From Nocardia vinacea NBRC 16497 (GTDB lineage Bacteria > Actinomycetota > Actinomycetes > Mycobacteriales > Mycobacteriaceae), in the NCBI RefSeq assembly GCF_000308835.1, contig NZ_BAGN01000177.1, forward strand, positions 1-64,000: a stretch of DNA of 64,000 bases. The letters are read 5' to 3'. Under the pieces are notes generated by a model, which had not been told where the DNA came from, did not search any database, and was given only the letters and a program-made list of their open reading frames with translations. Within the stretch, counting starts at the first letter, position 1; each line of letters opens with the position of its first letter. The translations under genes were made by a program, and so were the position numbers. Below are positions 26,320 through 34,598 of the stretch, in pieces.

Positions 26320-26417
26320 TGATCGCTGTCCCAAAGGTATTCTGACCAGGCCGGAAGCTGAACTGACCGGGAGTACGAGTAGCTCCGGCATCGCCGCACG
26401 CACGCAGAGGACAGCCC

Positions 26418-27533
26418 ATGGGCACGCCCCGCGAAACACCGACCCCGAGTCAGGGTTCGCGTTTCGGTGCCGTCTCCGGGTTCCTGCTGAAGCTGCTGCG
26501 CGAGGCCACCCACCTCACCCAAGCCGACTTCGCCGCGCTCCTCGGCGTCGACGTCACCACTGTCTATGGGTGGGAAAGCGGACGCCGTCCCCTCGCCAGT
26601 CTGCGTGCCGGGGATCTGACCCGCGTCCGGATGCTGCTCACACGCCACGGCGCACCTTCCCAGGCCATCGCATTGCTCACCGATGCCCTCGAAGCCGACA
26701 TCATCATCGGCGACACCGTTGCAATCGATCCCGACACGACCAGCGCCGAAGATCACCCACTCGCGGTCAGCATCCACCAACGCACCCTGGCCAACCTGAT
26801 CACCTGGCCCATCAACGGCCGCCCGCCCCCGCAATTGACCGATCTCACCGGCCAACGCGGGCGCGGGCCCAGACCGTCGAACCCCGTCATCTCCGCCGCC
26901 GACCGCCAACGGTTCTTCGACCACCTGCTCCTGATCGCAGACCGCTGCCAGTGGCCCGACGACGCACTGCTGCGCCGCCAGGCCATCTATCTGCTCGGAT
27001 TCGACGACCGCGGCGACTCCGCCGGCTGGCTGGCAAGCGAACTCACGCGCGCTCTGCACTCAGTCTCGTACACCGACGTGCCCGGCTGGCTGCGCGTACG
27101 GTCCTCGGCAATCGCACTGGCTGCCACCGGTGATCGAGACCCGTTGCGCGCCTATCTGACTCGCCTGCAAGACGACCAGCCCCAGCAGTTGGCGAATCTG
27201 ACCTATTACGCCTATTGGGTCGGCGAACTCGGTCCCGTCGCGTTCACCGACGACGCCGCAATGATCCGCGCCGACCCATGCGCATGGTCGGGCGAGCGGC
27301 TGCTGCGGCACCTGCTCGACCGGCTCCAACCCGGCACCGAACAAGCCGACCTCTACGCACACACCCTCGCTGACCTGCTCGCCAGCCATCCACACCTGCT
27401 CGCCGCCAACCCCGCCCTGCGCGACGCAACCCGCACCGCCCTAGACAGGATGAGCAGCGACACCGATCTGATGCCCCAAGCTCGCCAGGATCTGGCTAAC
27501 GTGGCCTACGCAGTACGACTGTCCAGCCGATGA
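26418..27533 (+). CDS. XRE-family regulator with large C-terminal helical domain
   Basis: This 371-residue regulator has a Cro/C1 helix-turn-helix at about residues 20-65 (LLREATHLTQADFAALLGVD, VTTVYGWESGRRPL). The long C-terminal region is helical with TPR-like spacing. This architecture is seen in actinobacterial regulators next to biosynthetic genes. It is divergent from the P450 operon and 15 bases upstream of an HD-domain gene, so it is the likely pathway regulator. Confidence 0.85.
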   Translation: MGTPRETPTPSQGSRFGAVSGFLLKLLREATHLTQADFAALLGVDVTTVYGWESGRRPLASLRAGDLTRVRMLLTRHGAPSQAIALLTDALEADIIIGDTVAIDPDTTSAEDHPLAVSIHQRTLANLITWPINGRPPPQLTDLTGQRGRGPRPSNPVISAADRQRFFDHLLLIADRCQWPDDALLRRQAIYLLGFDDRGDSAGWLASELTRALHSVSYTDVPGWLRVRSSAIALAATGDRDPLRAYLTRLQDDQPQQLANLTYYAYWVGELGPVAFTDDAAMIRADPCAWSGERLLRHLLDRLQPGTEQADLYAHTLADLLASHPHLLAANPALRDATRTALDRMSSDTDLMPQARQDLANVAYAVRLSSR

Positions 27534-27548
27534 CGCGGAGGAACAACC

Positions 27549-28124
27549 ATGGACGCACACCAGCTGGGCCCCGACGCCGCAGCCGAAATCGCCGCCTTCG
27601 CATTCGAGCTGGGCACCCTCAAACGTGAATCACGCAAGGGCTGGCTCGACGCGCATGTACCCAACCCGGAATCGGTCGCTGATCACACCTGCCGCACCGC
27701 CCAACTCGCGGCGCTGATCGCCGCCCTCGAAGGCGGAGACCCGGCCAAGGCCGCGCACATGGCGATCTGGCACGACTCCCAGGAGACCCGCACTCGCGAC
27801 CTCAATAAAGCGGCCAAACCGTTCCTGCCCTCGGTCGACCACGAGGCGGTGACTGCCGCACAGGTCGTCGGCATGCCTGAACCGTTGCGAAAACTGTTGC
27901 AGGACACCGTCGCCGAATTCGAGGCCCAAGCCACTGTCGAGGCGGTCTGCGCCCGCGACGCCGACCGCCTCGAATGCCTGTTCCAGGCCATCGAGTACCG
28001 CGCCGCTGGCAACACCCTCATGCAGGAATGGATCGACGACTCCCACGCGAAACTGAAGACGACCAGCGCGATACGCATTGCCGACGCCGCCCTCACCACC
28101 TCGCCCCTGAAATGGCGCGAATGA
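27549..28124 (+). CDS. HD-domain phosphohydrolase (YfbR-like)
   Basis: This 191-residue HD hydrolase has metal ligands in ESVADHTCRTAQLAALI (His), MAIWHDSQET (the HD pair) and ARDADRLECLFQAIEY (Asp). YfbR-type enzymes dephosphorylate deoxynucleoside monophosphates. It has a GGAGGAAC ribosome site and forms a bicistron with the XRE regulator. It may act on a nucleotide product or by-product of the nearby nucleotidyltransferase-containing operon; that link is inference. Confidence 0.88.
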   Translation: MDAHQLGPDAAAEIAAFAFELGTLKRESRKGWLDAHVPNPESVADHTCRTAQLAALIAALEGGDPAKAAHMAIWHDSQETRTRDLNKAAKPFLPSVDHEAVTAAQVVGMPEPLRKLLQDTVAEFEAQATVEAVCARDADRLECLFQAIEYRAAGNTLMQEWIDDSHAKLKTTSAIRIADAALTTSPLKWRE

Positions 28125-28299
28125 CCCACAGCGGCCGATGTCATCGAGCGCGGCGTGTGCGGCGACGACCCGGATCGAGCGTCAGCAGGTGGTGTATCGG
28201 GGAAGATGCCGCTTCTCGTTCATCATCGCCGAGCAGGCGCTTCGCACCACAGCAGAAAACGATCGTGCACCAGTGGCTCTGGACGATTCGCAGGCCGGG

Positions 28300-28332
28300 G
28301 AAGCGCCGACCAAGTGAGGGTCGGCGCTTCCT
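28300..28332. terminator. Bidirectional hairpin
   Basis: GGAAGCGCCGACC and GGTCGGCGCTTCC are perfect 13-base arms around a 7-base loop. It lies between the convergent HD gene and the 54-residue membrane-protein gene and probably terminates both. Confidence 0.75.
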
Positions 28333-28334
28333 GT

Positions 28335-28499
28335 TCATACCGCCGTGTGCCAGTCGCGTTCACGACCATCCAAGATCGCGACCAGGGCGGCTACCGCGAC
28401 CAACGCGGTGAGCACGGCCAGGGGAACCAGCAGCGCGACCGTAAGTGCTGACAACCCATGCGAAGCGGCCAACAGGACCATTGTGTGCTGAAAAAACAT
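28335..28499 (-). CDS. 54-residue single-pass membrane protein
   Basis: ATG 28499 follows AAAGGAGAGACTGTC, a strong ribosome site. Nearly the whole peptide is hydrophobic (LSALTVALLVPLAVLTALVA), ending in the charged tail DGRERDWHTAV. This predicts one or two membrane helices. There is no family assignment. Confidence 0.65.
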   Translation of the reverse strand: MFFQHTMVLLAASHGLSALTVALLVPLAVLTALVAVAALVAILDGRERDWHTAV

Positions 28500-28543
28500 G
28501 ACAGTCTCTCCTTTGAGAGGCGAGACTGCGTGTGCGCGTTCGG

Positions 28544-29155
28544 TTATGCGCGCACGACGAGTCCCGCAAGTTGACAGGGGGAGGTCAACCTGCGGAAGTC
28601 CGGGCCGCGCGGGACGCGCCGACGCGCGGTGACGAGCCGCCCCGGCGAATCCGGTACGCGCTGATGCCTGTAGTGCAGTAGCGCCCGCCAGTGTTCGAGG
28701 GCATTGATGACCGCATCGACCGACCGGCACCGATAGTCGGTGGGCAGTGCTTCTTCGAGGCCGCGGATCCAGGATGGCTTGGCCGGATTGACATGGTCTG
28801 GAAGCCACCAGTTCGCTGCATGCAGACGGCGCTGGAAGACGTCGTCGAACACTTCGCGCAAGTGGTCGTAGAACCCGCTCCCCGCAATGACGGACACCGA
28901 GGACGTTCGGGCCCCCGCGAAAACCGCCTCAAGGCCAAAGCCCGCGCCCACGTGGCTCAGGATGTTCATCTGAGTGGTCGGTGAAGCGAGGTCATCGAAT
29001 CGCAAGGCCGGGCCGATTTGGCTCAGGATGCTCGGTGCCGCGTCGCGGATGGTGCGCATCACGTCTTCCCATGCTTCGCGCGCGGCGGGTGACTCGCGCA
29101 GCTTATCGAGGAACGCGCGGGTCACCGCGGGATCCAGGGACAGCTCCGTCGTCAT
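28544..29155 (-). CDS. Hypothetical 203-residue protein
   Basis: The frame is good throughout, with helices such as PAVTRAFLDKLRESPAAREA and a central EVFDDVFQRRLHAANWWLPD. No signal peptide or known motif is visible. No clear ribosome site precedes ATG 29155, so it may be leaderless. The function is unknown. Confidence 0.55.
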   Translation of the reverse strand: MTTELSLDPAVTRAFLDKLRESPAAREAWEDVMRTIRDAAPSILSQIGPALRFDDLASPTTQMNILSHVGAGFGLEAVFAGARTSSVSVIAGSGFYDHLREVFDDVFQRRLHAANWWLPDHVNPAKPSWIRGLEEALPTDYRCRSVDAVINALEHWRALLHYRHQRVPDSPGRLVTARRRVPRGPDFRRLTSPCQLAGLVVRA

Positions 29156-29251
29156 GAATCAGAGCGTAGGTGACACACAACAGTGTGCGTGAATTCCGTA
29201 GCCGGACACCAGGAAACCCCTGGTCGGCGGGTACGAACGCACGTGGGCGTG

Positions 29252-29665
29252 CTACCGCTCGAAGCGATCGAGGAACTCCTGCGCCAAGACCTTCCATCCC
29301 TCTGCCGGGACATCGCCGCTGATCATCCTGACCGCGTACTCCAGATCGGCCGAATCTTCGTAATCCCAGTCCGACTGACGGGCGCAGATGGTTAACTCAC
29401 GATCGTTCTCCCAGAACAGGACCCAGACCTGCTTCTGCTCATCCGCATGGGTCATCACCCATATTCCGTCCAAGCCCTTCGCCAGGTCGGTGCTTACCCG
29501 AGGGAAGCGGTCGCGGTACGTCCACACGCGCCAGGCGCCTTCGAACGCGAGGTCTACGCCGATCTTGTCGTACGCCACCGTGTTTCTCCCGCAGAGGAGG
29601 AGTCCCAGCGCCATCCCCTCGGATACGGCGTTGCGCTGCCGAGCGGGCGTCAGGTGCGCGCTCAT
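29252..29665 (-). CDS. Hypothetical 137-residue protein
   Basis: This is a cytoplasmic alpha/beta protein rich in aromatic residues (GAWRVWTYRDRFPRV, KQVWVLFWENDRELTICARQ). ATG 29665 has GGTGGGCGG upstream. I do not recognise the family. It resembles small single-gene cargo of mobile regions. Confidence 0.55.
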   Translation of the reverse strand: MSAHLTPARQRNAVSEGMALGLLLCGRNTVAYDKIGVDLAFEGAWRVWTYRDRFPRVSTDLAKGLDGIWVMTHADEQKQVWVLFWENDRELTICARQSDWDYEDSADLEYAVRMISGDVPAEGWKVLAQEFLDRFER

Positions 29666-29753
29666 CCGCCCACCGTCTCGATACGTCGGCAGCCGGGGGG
29701 CGACGCCTTGCTGAGGTGCCTCACATGAGCCATCACTGCCTTTTCGATGCTAA

Positions 29754-29960
29754 GGACGAAACGCCAAGAATATCCAAGAGGAAGGCCACCGGATCTGCAA
29801 CCAGATCTACAGCGCACATGGCGATCTCAGCAGCGCAGCGCTGCCCAACACCCGTGCCGACGACTTCTACGCGATGGAAGTCGTTGCCGGAGCCAATATC
29901 AAGTACCTGTGCCCGCCAGCAGCCGAGTTCGCCTCGGGCCTCGCCGAGATGGCCCCATAG
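29754..29960 (+). pseudogene. Decayed DUF732-type secreted protein
   Basis: A frame closed at 29751 by a stop codon encodes NIQEEGHRICNQIYSAHGDL and later NIKYLCPPAAEFASGLAEM. The G-x2-IC helix and YLCP ending are the marks of DUF732 proteins, small secreted proteins common in mycobacteria and Nocardia. No signal peptide or start remains in frame. A one-base shift would join it to CLFDAKDETP just upstream, so it is probably a frameshifted, truncated remnant. Confidence 0.6.
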
Positions 29961-30026
29961 GCGTCACTTTTCTAGCGAGCAGGTTGTTATTGCATCCTCG
30001 CGTGGGACTGTGGATTTACGGGCCGG

Positions 30027-30427
30027 TTATTGTCCGGCGGTTTCGATGATGTCGGCCAGTTCCGCGCGGGCTTGGGAGATCTGCGGGCTGGTCATCGGTA
30101 TGAATCCGGCCGCGTCGACGATCTTGGCGTTGTTGTTGATGTAGAACTCGGCGAACTTTTCCACCTGCGGCTTCTTCAGCGCTGTGTCGGTGAGGTAGAT
30201 GAACAGCGGACGGGCCAAGGGCTTGTAGCTGCCGTCTTGAGCGGTCGGTACCGATGGTGCGATACAGCCCTTGCCGCTGTTGATCTCGACCGCGCGCAGC
30301 CGGTGTTCGCCTCGAAGTAGGAGTAGCCGAAATAGCCAAGAGCGCCTTTCGCACTGGCCACGCCCGCGACGGTGACGTTGTCGTCCTCGCTGGGCTGGTA
30401 GTCGGTGCGGCTGGCGCCCCTTGTCCT
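30027..30427 (-). pseudogene. pstS: Truncated, frameshifted phosphate-binding protein PstS
   Basis: Only the C-terminal third of PstS remains. TDYQPSEDDNVTVAGVASAK and GALGYFGYSYFEANTG lie in one frame, then near 30300 the match moves by one base to LRAVEINSGKGCIAPSVP and KPLARPLFIYLTDTALKKP, running to the stop at 30027. The homology begins abruptly near 30427. It is therefore a dead fragment of an ABC phosphate-uptake binding protein, which supports past recombination here. Confidence 0.85.
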
Positions 30428-30805
30428 CGCTGCCACCACAGTCTCGACGGGCGGATCACTCAACGTCACCACCAGAACTTCCTGATCTCTCCTCGACTCG
30501 CCCCTCCAAAACCGACCGGTCACCTGGTTTAATACGAGTCCGACGACGGAGTGGCCGCGCCACTTTCGCCCGATTACCCACCCATGGCTGCTACGGCAGC
30601 CCAATAGATACATCACATTTAGTTCCGGGACGACCACCCAAACCCAAAGTTTAATTAGGATCTATAGCCTTGAAGCGTAATATCGAGTAACACGTGCCGA
30701 GCGCCATAGGCACTTCGCTCGTTGCCGAGGCAATAGAACTGATCCGCTCGCATTCACAAACGCATGTGAGGCTTGTAGATAAATTCTATCTGTCGAGGAG
30801 TCCCC
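30428..30805. other. Recombination junction and promoter region of sortase gene
   Basis: There is no gene. The sequence becomes less GC-rich after about 30620. An AGATA-AATTC-TATCT inverted repeat at 30777-30791 and the GAGGAG ribosome site precede the sortase start. Confidence 0.5.
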
Positions 30806-31810
30806 ATGAGGTCGTCATTTCGTGCTGTATCGGTCATTCCAGGGTTGCCCGGCGGTCCCAGCCCACCGATTCCGGAACTACCACCGCATTGCCTCAGCGG
30901 TTCAGGTGGACCCGGTGGTGAAGGTGGTCAGGGCGGCCCCGATACGCCCGAGACAGCATCGCCTGTGATGCCAGGCCCCGGAGTTCCGCCAAAGGGTGCT
31001 CCAGGTAGCGGCGAAGGTGGCACCGCCGATGGTCCGCCCCCAGTTGATGACCTTGGGTGTGCTGGCGGTACCCGGACTCGGCCTCCATTTCGAGCGGACC
31101 ACTCGCCGACGTCGGGGACCCAGCGCAGCCCGGCCGGAACCGGAATGACTGAAGCACGAGCGCGCAGTCCAGGATGCAGTTCGCCGGTGTCGTCGAGGCA
31201 CCTGCGGATAGCTGCGAGCATTCTGCTACTTCTCGCGGCACTGACTCCGGTCGCTCGATTGTGCACAGGCGGGAACCTGGTCCCGGCTACCCATGCCGCT
31301 GTGACCGCGTTCGGTACCGTGGCCCCGGCCGGGCTCCCGGAATCGCTGCCTGTGGAACTACACATCCCAGCTATCGCCGTGGATGGACCGCTCTCCGAGC
31401 TCGGCCTCAATCCTGATCGCACCGTAGAACTTCCGACGGACTTTCAGGTAGCGGGCTGGTACCGATACGGCCCCCCACCGGGAGACATGGGCTCCGCGGT
31501 CATCCTGGGACACGTAGACTCCTACACCGGGCCCGCGGTCTTCTACCGACTACCGTCACTGCACCCCGGGGACGAGGTCCACGTGACAAGAGCGGACCGA
31601 TCGGTTGCTCACTTCCTCGTCCAGACAGTAGCCACCTATCTGAAGTCAGAGTTCCCAAGCCATGAGGTCTACGACTCGCGCGGATACAGCGCGCTGCAAC
31701 TGGTGACGTGTGGCGGCGAATTCGACCACACCATAAGAAGCTATCAGTCCAACGTGGTGGTCTACACCGCGCTCGTGGGCATCACCCCACCGCCCGCTGG
31801 CCCACCATGA
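30806..31810 (+). CDS. Class F-type sortase with long Gly/Pro-rich N-terminus
   Basis: This is a 334-residue frame. The catalytic domain (about residues 160-330) has the sortase His in AVILGHVDSY, Cys in LQLVTCGG and Arg in IRSYQSNVVVYT. A membrane helix precedes it (IAASILLLLAALTPVARL). ATG 30806 has GAGGAG five bases away; the first 113 residues are Gly/Pro-rich (GGPGGEGGQGGPDTPETASP) and unusual for a sortase. A shorter start at ATG 31145, just before the helix, would give a standard-size class F enzyme. Sortases attach proteins to the envelope; the likely partner is the ice-binding-like protein at 34599, whose tail contains PETGGGG. Confidence 0.8.
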   Translation: MRSSFRAVSVIPGLPGGPSPPIPELPPHCLSGSGGPGGEGGQGGPDTPETASPVMPGPGVPPKGAPGSGEGGTADGPPPVDDLGCAGGTRTRPPFRADHSPTSGTQRSPAGTGMTEARARSPGCSSPVSSRHLRIAASILLLLAALTPVARLCTGGNLVPATHAAVTAFGTVAPAGLPESLPVELHIPAIAVDGPLSELGLNPDRTVELPTDFQVAGWYRYGPPPGDMGSAVILGHVDSYTGPAVFYRLPSLHPGDEVHVTRADRSVAHFLVQTVATYLKSEFPSHEVYDSRGYSALQLVTCGGEFDHTIRSYQSNVVVYTALVGITPPPAGPP

Positions 31811-31978
31811 GAGACCCGGCCCCAGCAACAACCTTGGTCGATGAGGGCATCTTGACCGCGAATACTGCGCGCCAGGCTGTCGCGGGGGCGGGAGACGGTG
31901 CTGATCTTCCTGTGGTGGGTCCACCCTGCGCCACGGCCAACCCACCACCACCGCAAAATGGTGATTTGTCGAAATCCC

Positions 31979-33811
31979 CTACAGGAGCTCGCGCACCGAC
32001 ACCGCGATAACCGACATGGCTCCGACTGCTGCGGCTATCGGCGGCGCGCTCCAATACCAGCTGGCGTTGTTCGAGGGTGAGTTCGCGGACCCTGCAAGAA
32101 AGTTGGATCCGACACCGGCGTCATCACCAGCGGTGAGCCGATGTCGAAGCAGTCGCCACGAAACCAGGAACATCAGGAGCATCCACAGGCAATCCCGCGT
32201 AGCGGTGTCGGTTTGGTCAGCGGTAACGGATGCTGGCATGTCTTTTAGCGGTGCGCGATGTAGGAGCCCGGGTTTGGCCGTAGCTGGTTCGGCGGCCTGG
32301 CTCGCTGGTGGAGATGCATCGCCTGGCGCTACGGCCTGATGTGGATCTATTGGCCGACTGGCAGCACTCGGTGCGGCGGTAGCCTTAGCCTTGATGGTGG
32401 AGCCTGTCCTGGTGGCGAGACTGCGTGCCAGCGCTGAAAACCAGTCCGCGACGAATTGGGTGGGCGTCTGGCCGGTTTCGGTGACGGATTCCCATACATA
32501 GGCGCCGTGGCGTGCGACAACATCCTGATATCTCGCCCACATTGCGGGTTCGAGCAGCGCGGCGTTGTCCGCGACGGCAAAGGCGACCGCGTCGAACGCT
32601 TGTGTCACCAGGTTCCCAGCGGATTCGATCGGCTCCGATGGGAATCGCGGGCCAGTAATCTTTTCCGCAAGGAGGGCAATGCCGTCCAACGGTTGATTCT
32701 CGCCGACGCTGAGAATTTCGGCGACTTCGCTCGGATCGAGTGTCACGCCTACTACGGCGAGCAAAATATTGAGCGTGACTGTAGCCACTTTGAGCAACGC
32801 CGCCTGCGCGTCGGGACCATAGACCGGCACCCGCGGATCCGAGGCTTCGGCAAGGCGCTGACTGAGCGTCCTTTCGGACGTCAGCGTCAGTGTTTCGACC
32901 GTGTTGCCGTCCACGTCATGGCTTACCACGGCGGCGGCGGTCTTCACGGTTGTCGCGACAACGGCTTGAGTGATCGAGGACAGTACGGTGAATGGGTCGA
33001 GTGGGGATAGCAGTGCCTGGCCGATGATGTTCGTCAACGCGTGCAGTATCGGTGTGCCGGTGGGTGCGTCGCAGGCGAGGTCTTCTGCAACGCATAGCGA
33101 GGCCACTCGTCCGGTGAGTGCGCCGAAGTCTGCGGCAATGTCTTGTTGCGGTCCGATGCCACCGCCCGTTGGCATCGTCTGTGCAACTGGGGGCAGCCCT
33201 GCTAATGCTGTTCGGTCGGTGCCGGGTGCGGGGGCGGGTGTGCGCTGTCCCGGCGCGCCGGGGAACACCGGTGCCCCCGGGTCACGGGTGGGGTCGGCGA
33301 AGAGTGCGGCTCCAGCTATCTTGTCCGGTGCCACCACACCGTATCCGAGCCCTACCTCCCGCAGGAACAACGAAACAACGTGCGCCCCTTGTGAATACCC
33401 CAGCAAAGCCAGGCTGGTGTTCTCGCATTTATTGCTGATCGCGCGGGCCATGCTGCGCAGCTCGTCGAGTCCGGCGAAGACGGATTGTGCGTACGGCGGC
33501 GTGGCAGCGCCGGGCACGATCCCGCCGAACGCAGCGGGATAGGGCACGTATGCGCGATCGATCGCTCCGGGCTTCGAAATACTGGCCAGCAATGGCGCGA
33601 AAACGCCCGACAGCATGCCGGTGTCGACGGTGGGCGAGGCGCTGAGAGAGGACTGCCCTGTGCCCTGAACACCGAGGGTGTACAGGGCCGGGCAGTCGCT
33701 CGGATCGAATTCCGGAGCAGCGGCAGAGGGTTGGTCGACGACGGCGCCGGTCGCTGCGATGACGGCACACACGCCGGTTACGGCGAGTGCTCGAGCTATC
33801 TTCCTCGACAC
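31979..33811 (-). CDS. Large membrane-anchored cutinase-family protein
   Basis: This 610-residue protein has a signal peptide, a cutinase core (CPALYTLGVQGTGQS, nucleophile GYSQG with Ser140, CVAEDLAC...ILH for the Asp/His region), a long central helical region and two C-terminal hydrophobic stretches (CLWMLLMFLVSWRLL and AAAVGAMSVIAVSV). It is about twice the size of ordinary cutinases. GTG 33811 is preferred over GTG 33829 because AGAGG then falls 10 bases upstream and a standard signal peptide begins at once. It shares order and tail motifs with the cutinase at 4637-5893. It is preceded by two tiny peptide genes. Confidence 0.87.
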   Translation of the reverse strand: MSRKIARALAVTGVCAVIAATGAVVDQPSAAAPEFDPSDCPALYTLGVQGTGQSSLSASPTVDTGMLSGVFAPLLASISKPGAIDRAYVPYPAAFGGIVPGAATPPYAQSVFAGLDELRSMARAISNKCENTSLALLGYSQGAHVVSLFLREVGLGYGVVAPDKIAGAALFADPTRDPGAPVFPGAPGQRTPAPAPGTDRTALAGLPPVAQTMPTGGGIGPQQDIAADFGALTGRVASLCVAEDLACDAPTGTPILHALTNIIGQALLSPLDPFTVLSSITQAVVATTVKTAAAVVSHDVDGNTVETLTLTSERTLSQRLAEASDPRVPVYGPDAQAALLKVATVTLNILLAVVGVTLDPSEVAEILSVGENQPLDGIALLAEKITGPRFPSEPIESAGNLVTQAFDAVAFAVADNAALLEPAMWARYQDVVARHGAYVWESVTETGQTPTQFVADWFSALARSLATRTGSTIKAKATAAPSAASRPIDPHQAVAPGDASPPASQAAEPATAKPGLLHRAPLKDMPASVTADQTDTATRDCLWMLLMFLVSWRLLRHRLTAGDDAGVGSNFLAGSANSPSNNASWYWSAPPIAAAVGAMSVIAVSVRELL

Positions 33812-33893
33812 AACGATCCGACCTCTCACGGACTCGAGCTTCTACTTGGACTTGCCGAACTTCACGTTCATCCCGCTGCGGTTGCCGTAACCC

Positions 33894-33983
33894 CTAGAGC
33901 AGGCCGCCGGTCAGAAAATGGAGTGTGTCTCCCACGACGGCGAGAAGTCCTGTGACGAGGTTGATTACGGGCTGGAGGATCAT
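33894..33983 (-). CDS. 29-residue hydrophobic peptide
   Basis: ATG 33983 follows GAGAGGCTGTTCGA. The peptide begins MILQPVINLVTGLLAVVGDT and ends LHFLTGGLL. It is amphipathic or hydrophobic with no signal peptide and very few charges. It lies 82 bases upstream of the large cutinase. With the 28-residue peptide upstream and the 32-residue peptide at 6916-7014 it forms a recurring class at cutinase loci. Its role is unknown. Confidence 0.5.
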   Translation of the reverse strand: MILQPVINLVTGLLAVVGDTLHFLTGGLL

Positions 33984-34047
33984 TCGAACAGCCTCTCGAT
34001 CGGTTGATCACCTATGTAGCGGGCGTAGTGAATTGTTTGCGGCCCGA

Positions 34048-34078
34048 CCCCCGACCGACTGTTTTGAGATGTCGGGGG
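34048..34078 (-). terminator. Hairpin between two tiny peptide genes
   Basis: CCCCCGAC at 34048-34055 and GTCGGGGG at 34071-34078 pair around a T-rich loop. It follows the 28-codon ORF on the minus strand, as the hairpin at 6861-6899 follows the 32-codon ORF. Confidence 0.5.
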
Positions 34079-34102
34079 CCAGACCGCAACCAAACATTCG
34101 TG

Positions 34103-34189
34103 TCAGAGCAGCGAGTGGACCAGAACGCTGACGACACCGGTGAGAAGGTTGCCAATGATCGGCAGCAGACCGCTGATGAGACCGCCCAT
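34103..34189 (-). CDS. 28-residue hydrophobic peptide
   Basis: ATG 34189 has GGAAGAGG about 11 bases upstream. The peptide begins MGGLISGLLPIIGNLLTGVV and ends SVLVHSLL, with no acidic or basic residue except one His. The Leu/Ile/Gly pattern would form a very hydrophobic helix. No export signal is seen. The ending and composition are like the 29-residue peptide 120 bases downstream. PorA-like mycomembrane peptides, membrane-active peptides or type I toxins are the alternatives. Confidence 0.5.
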   Translation of the reverse strand: MGGLISGLLPIIGNLLTGVVSVLVHSLL

Positions 34190-34598
34190 GTTTGTTTGAC
34201 CTCTTCCTGTTTGGTGATCGGTGGTGCCCCCAAGGACGGGCCTCGAGGGCGCTTGCGTGGTCGCCCGCCAGAAGAGGGATCGCGCACTGTATTTGCGAAC
34301 CGCTGATACTTCCGTGGCGAGACTCGACCGTGACACCGATTCAGTAGCAAGCAAACTGACGCGAGCATCGCCCACGCCCCGCTGCATCGGCATCGGCATC
34401 GAAAGGTACTTCGTAAGTCACTCGACCCTGGATGGGTTAATTTCTGGCTTCGACTTATCGACGTGGTCGGGGCGGTTTGGAAGCTTGTAGAACAGCGGTG
34501 GGCAAATCGCAACGGACGCACCCATCCACGCATCCCAGTTGCATCGAAGACAGACAGTGACATTCACACGTGTGCCGTTCAACGGCGAAGGGAAACCA

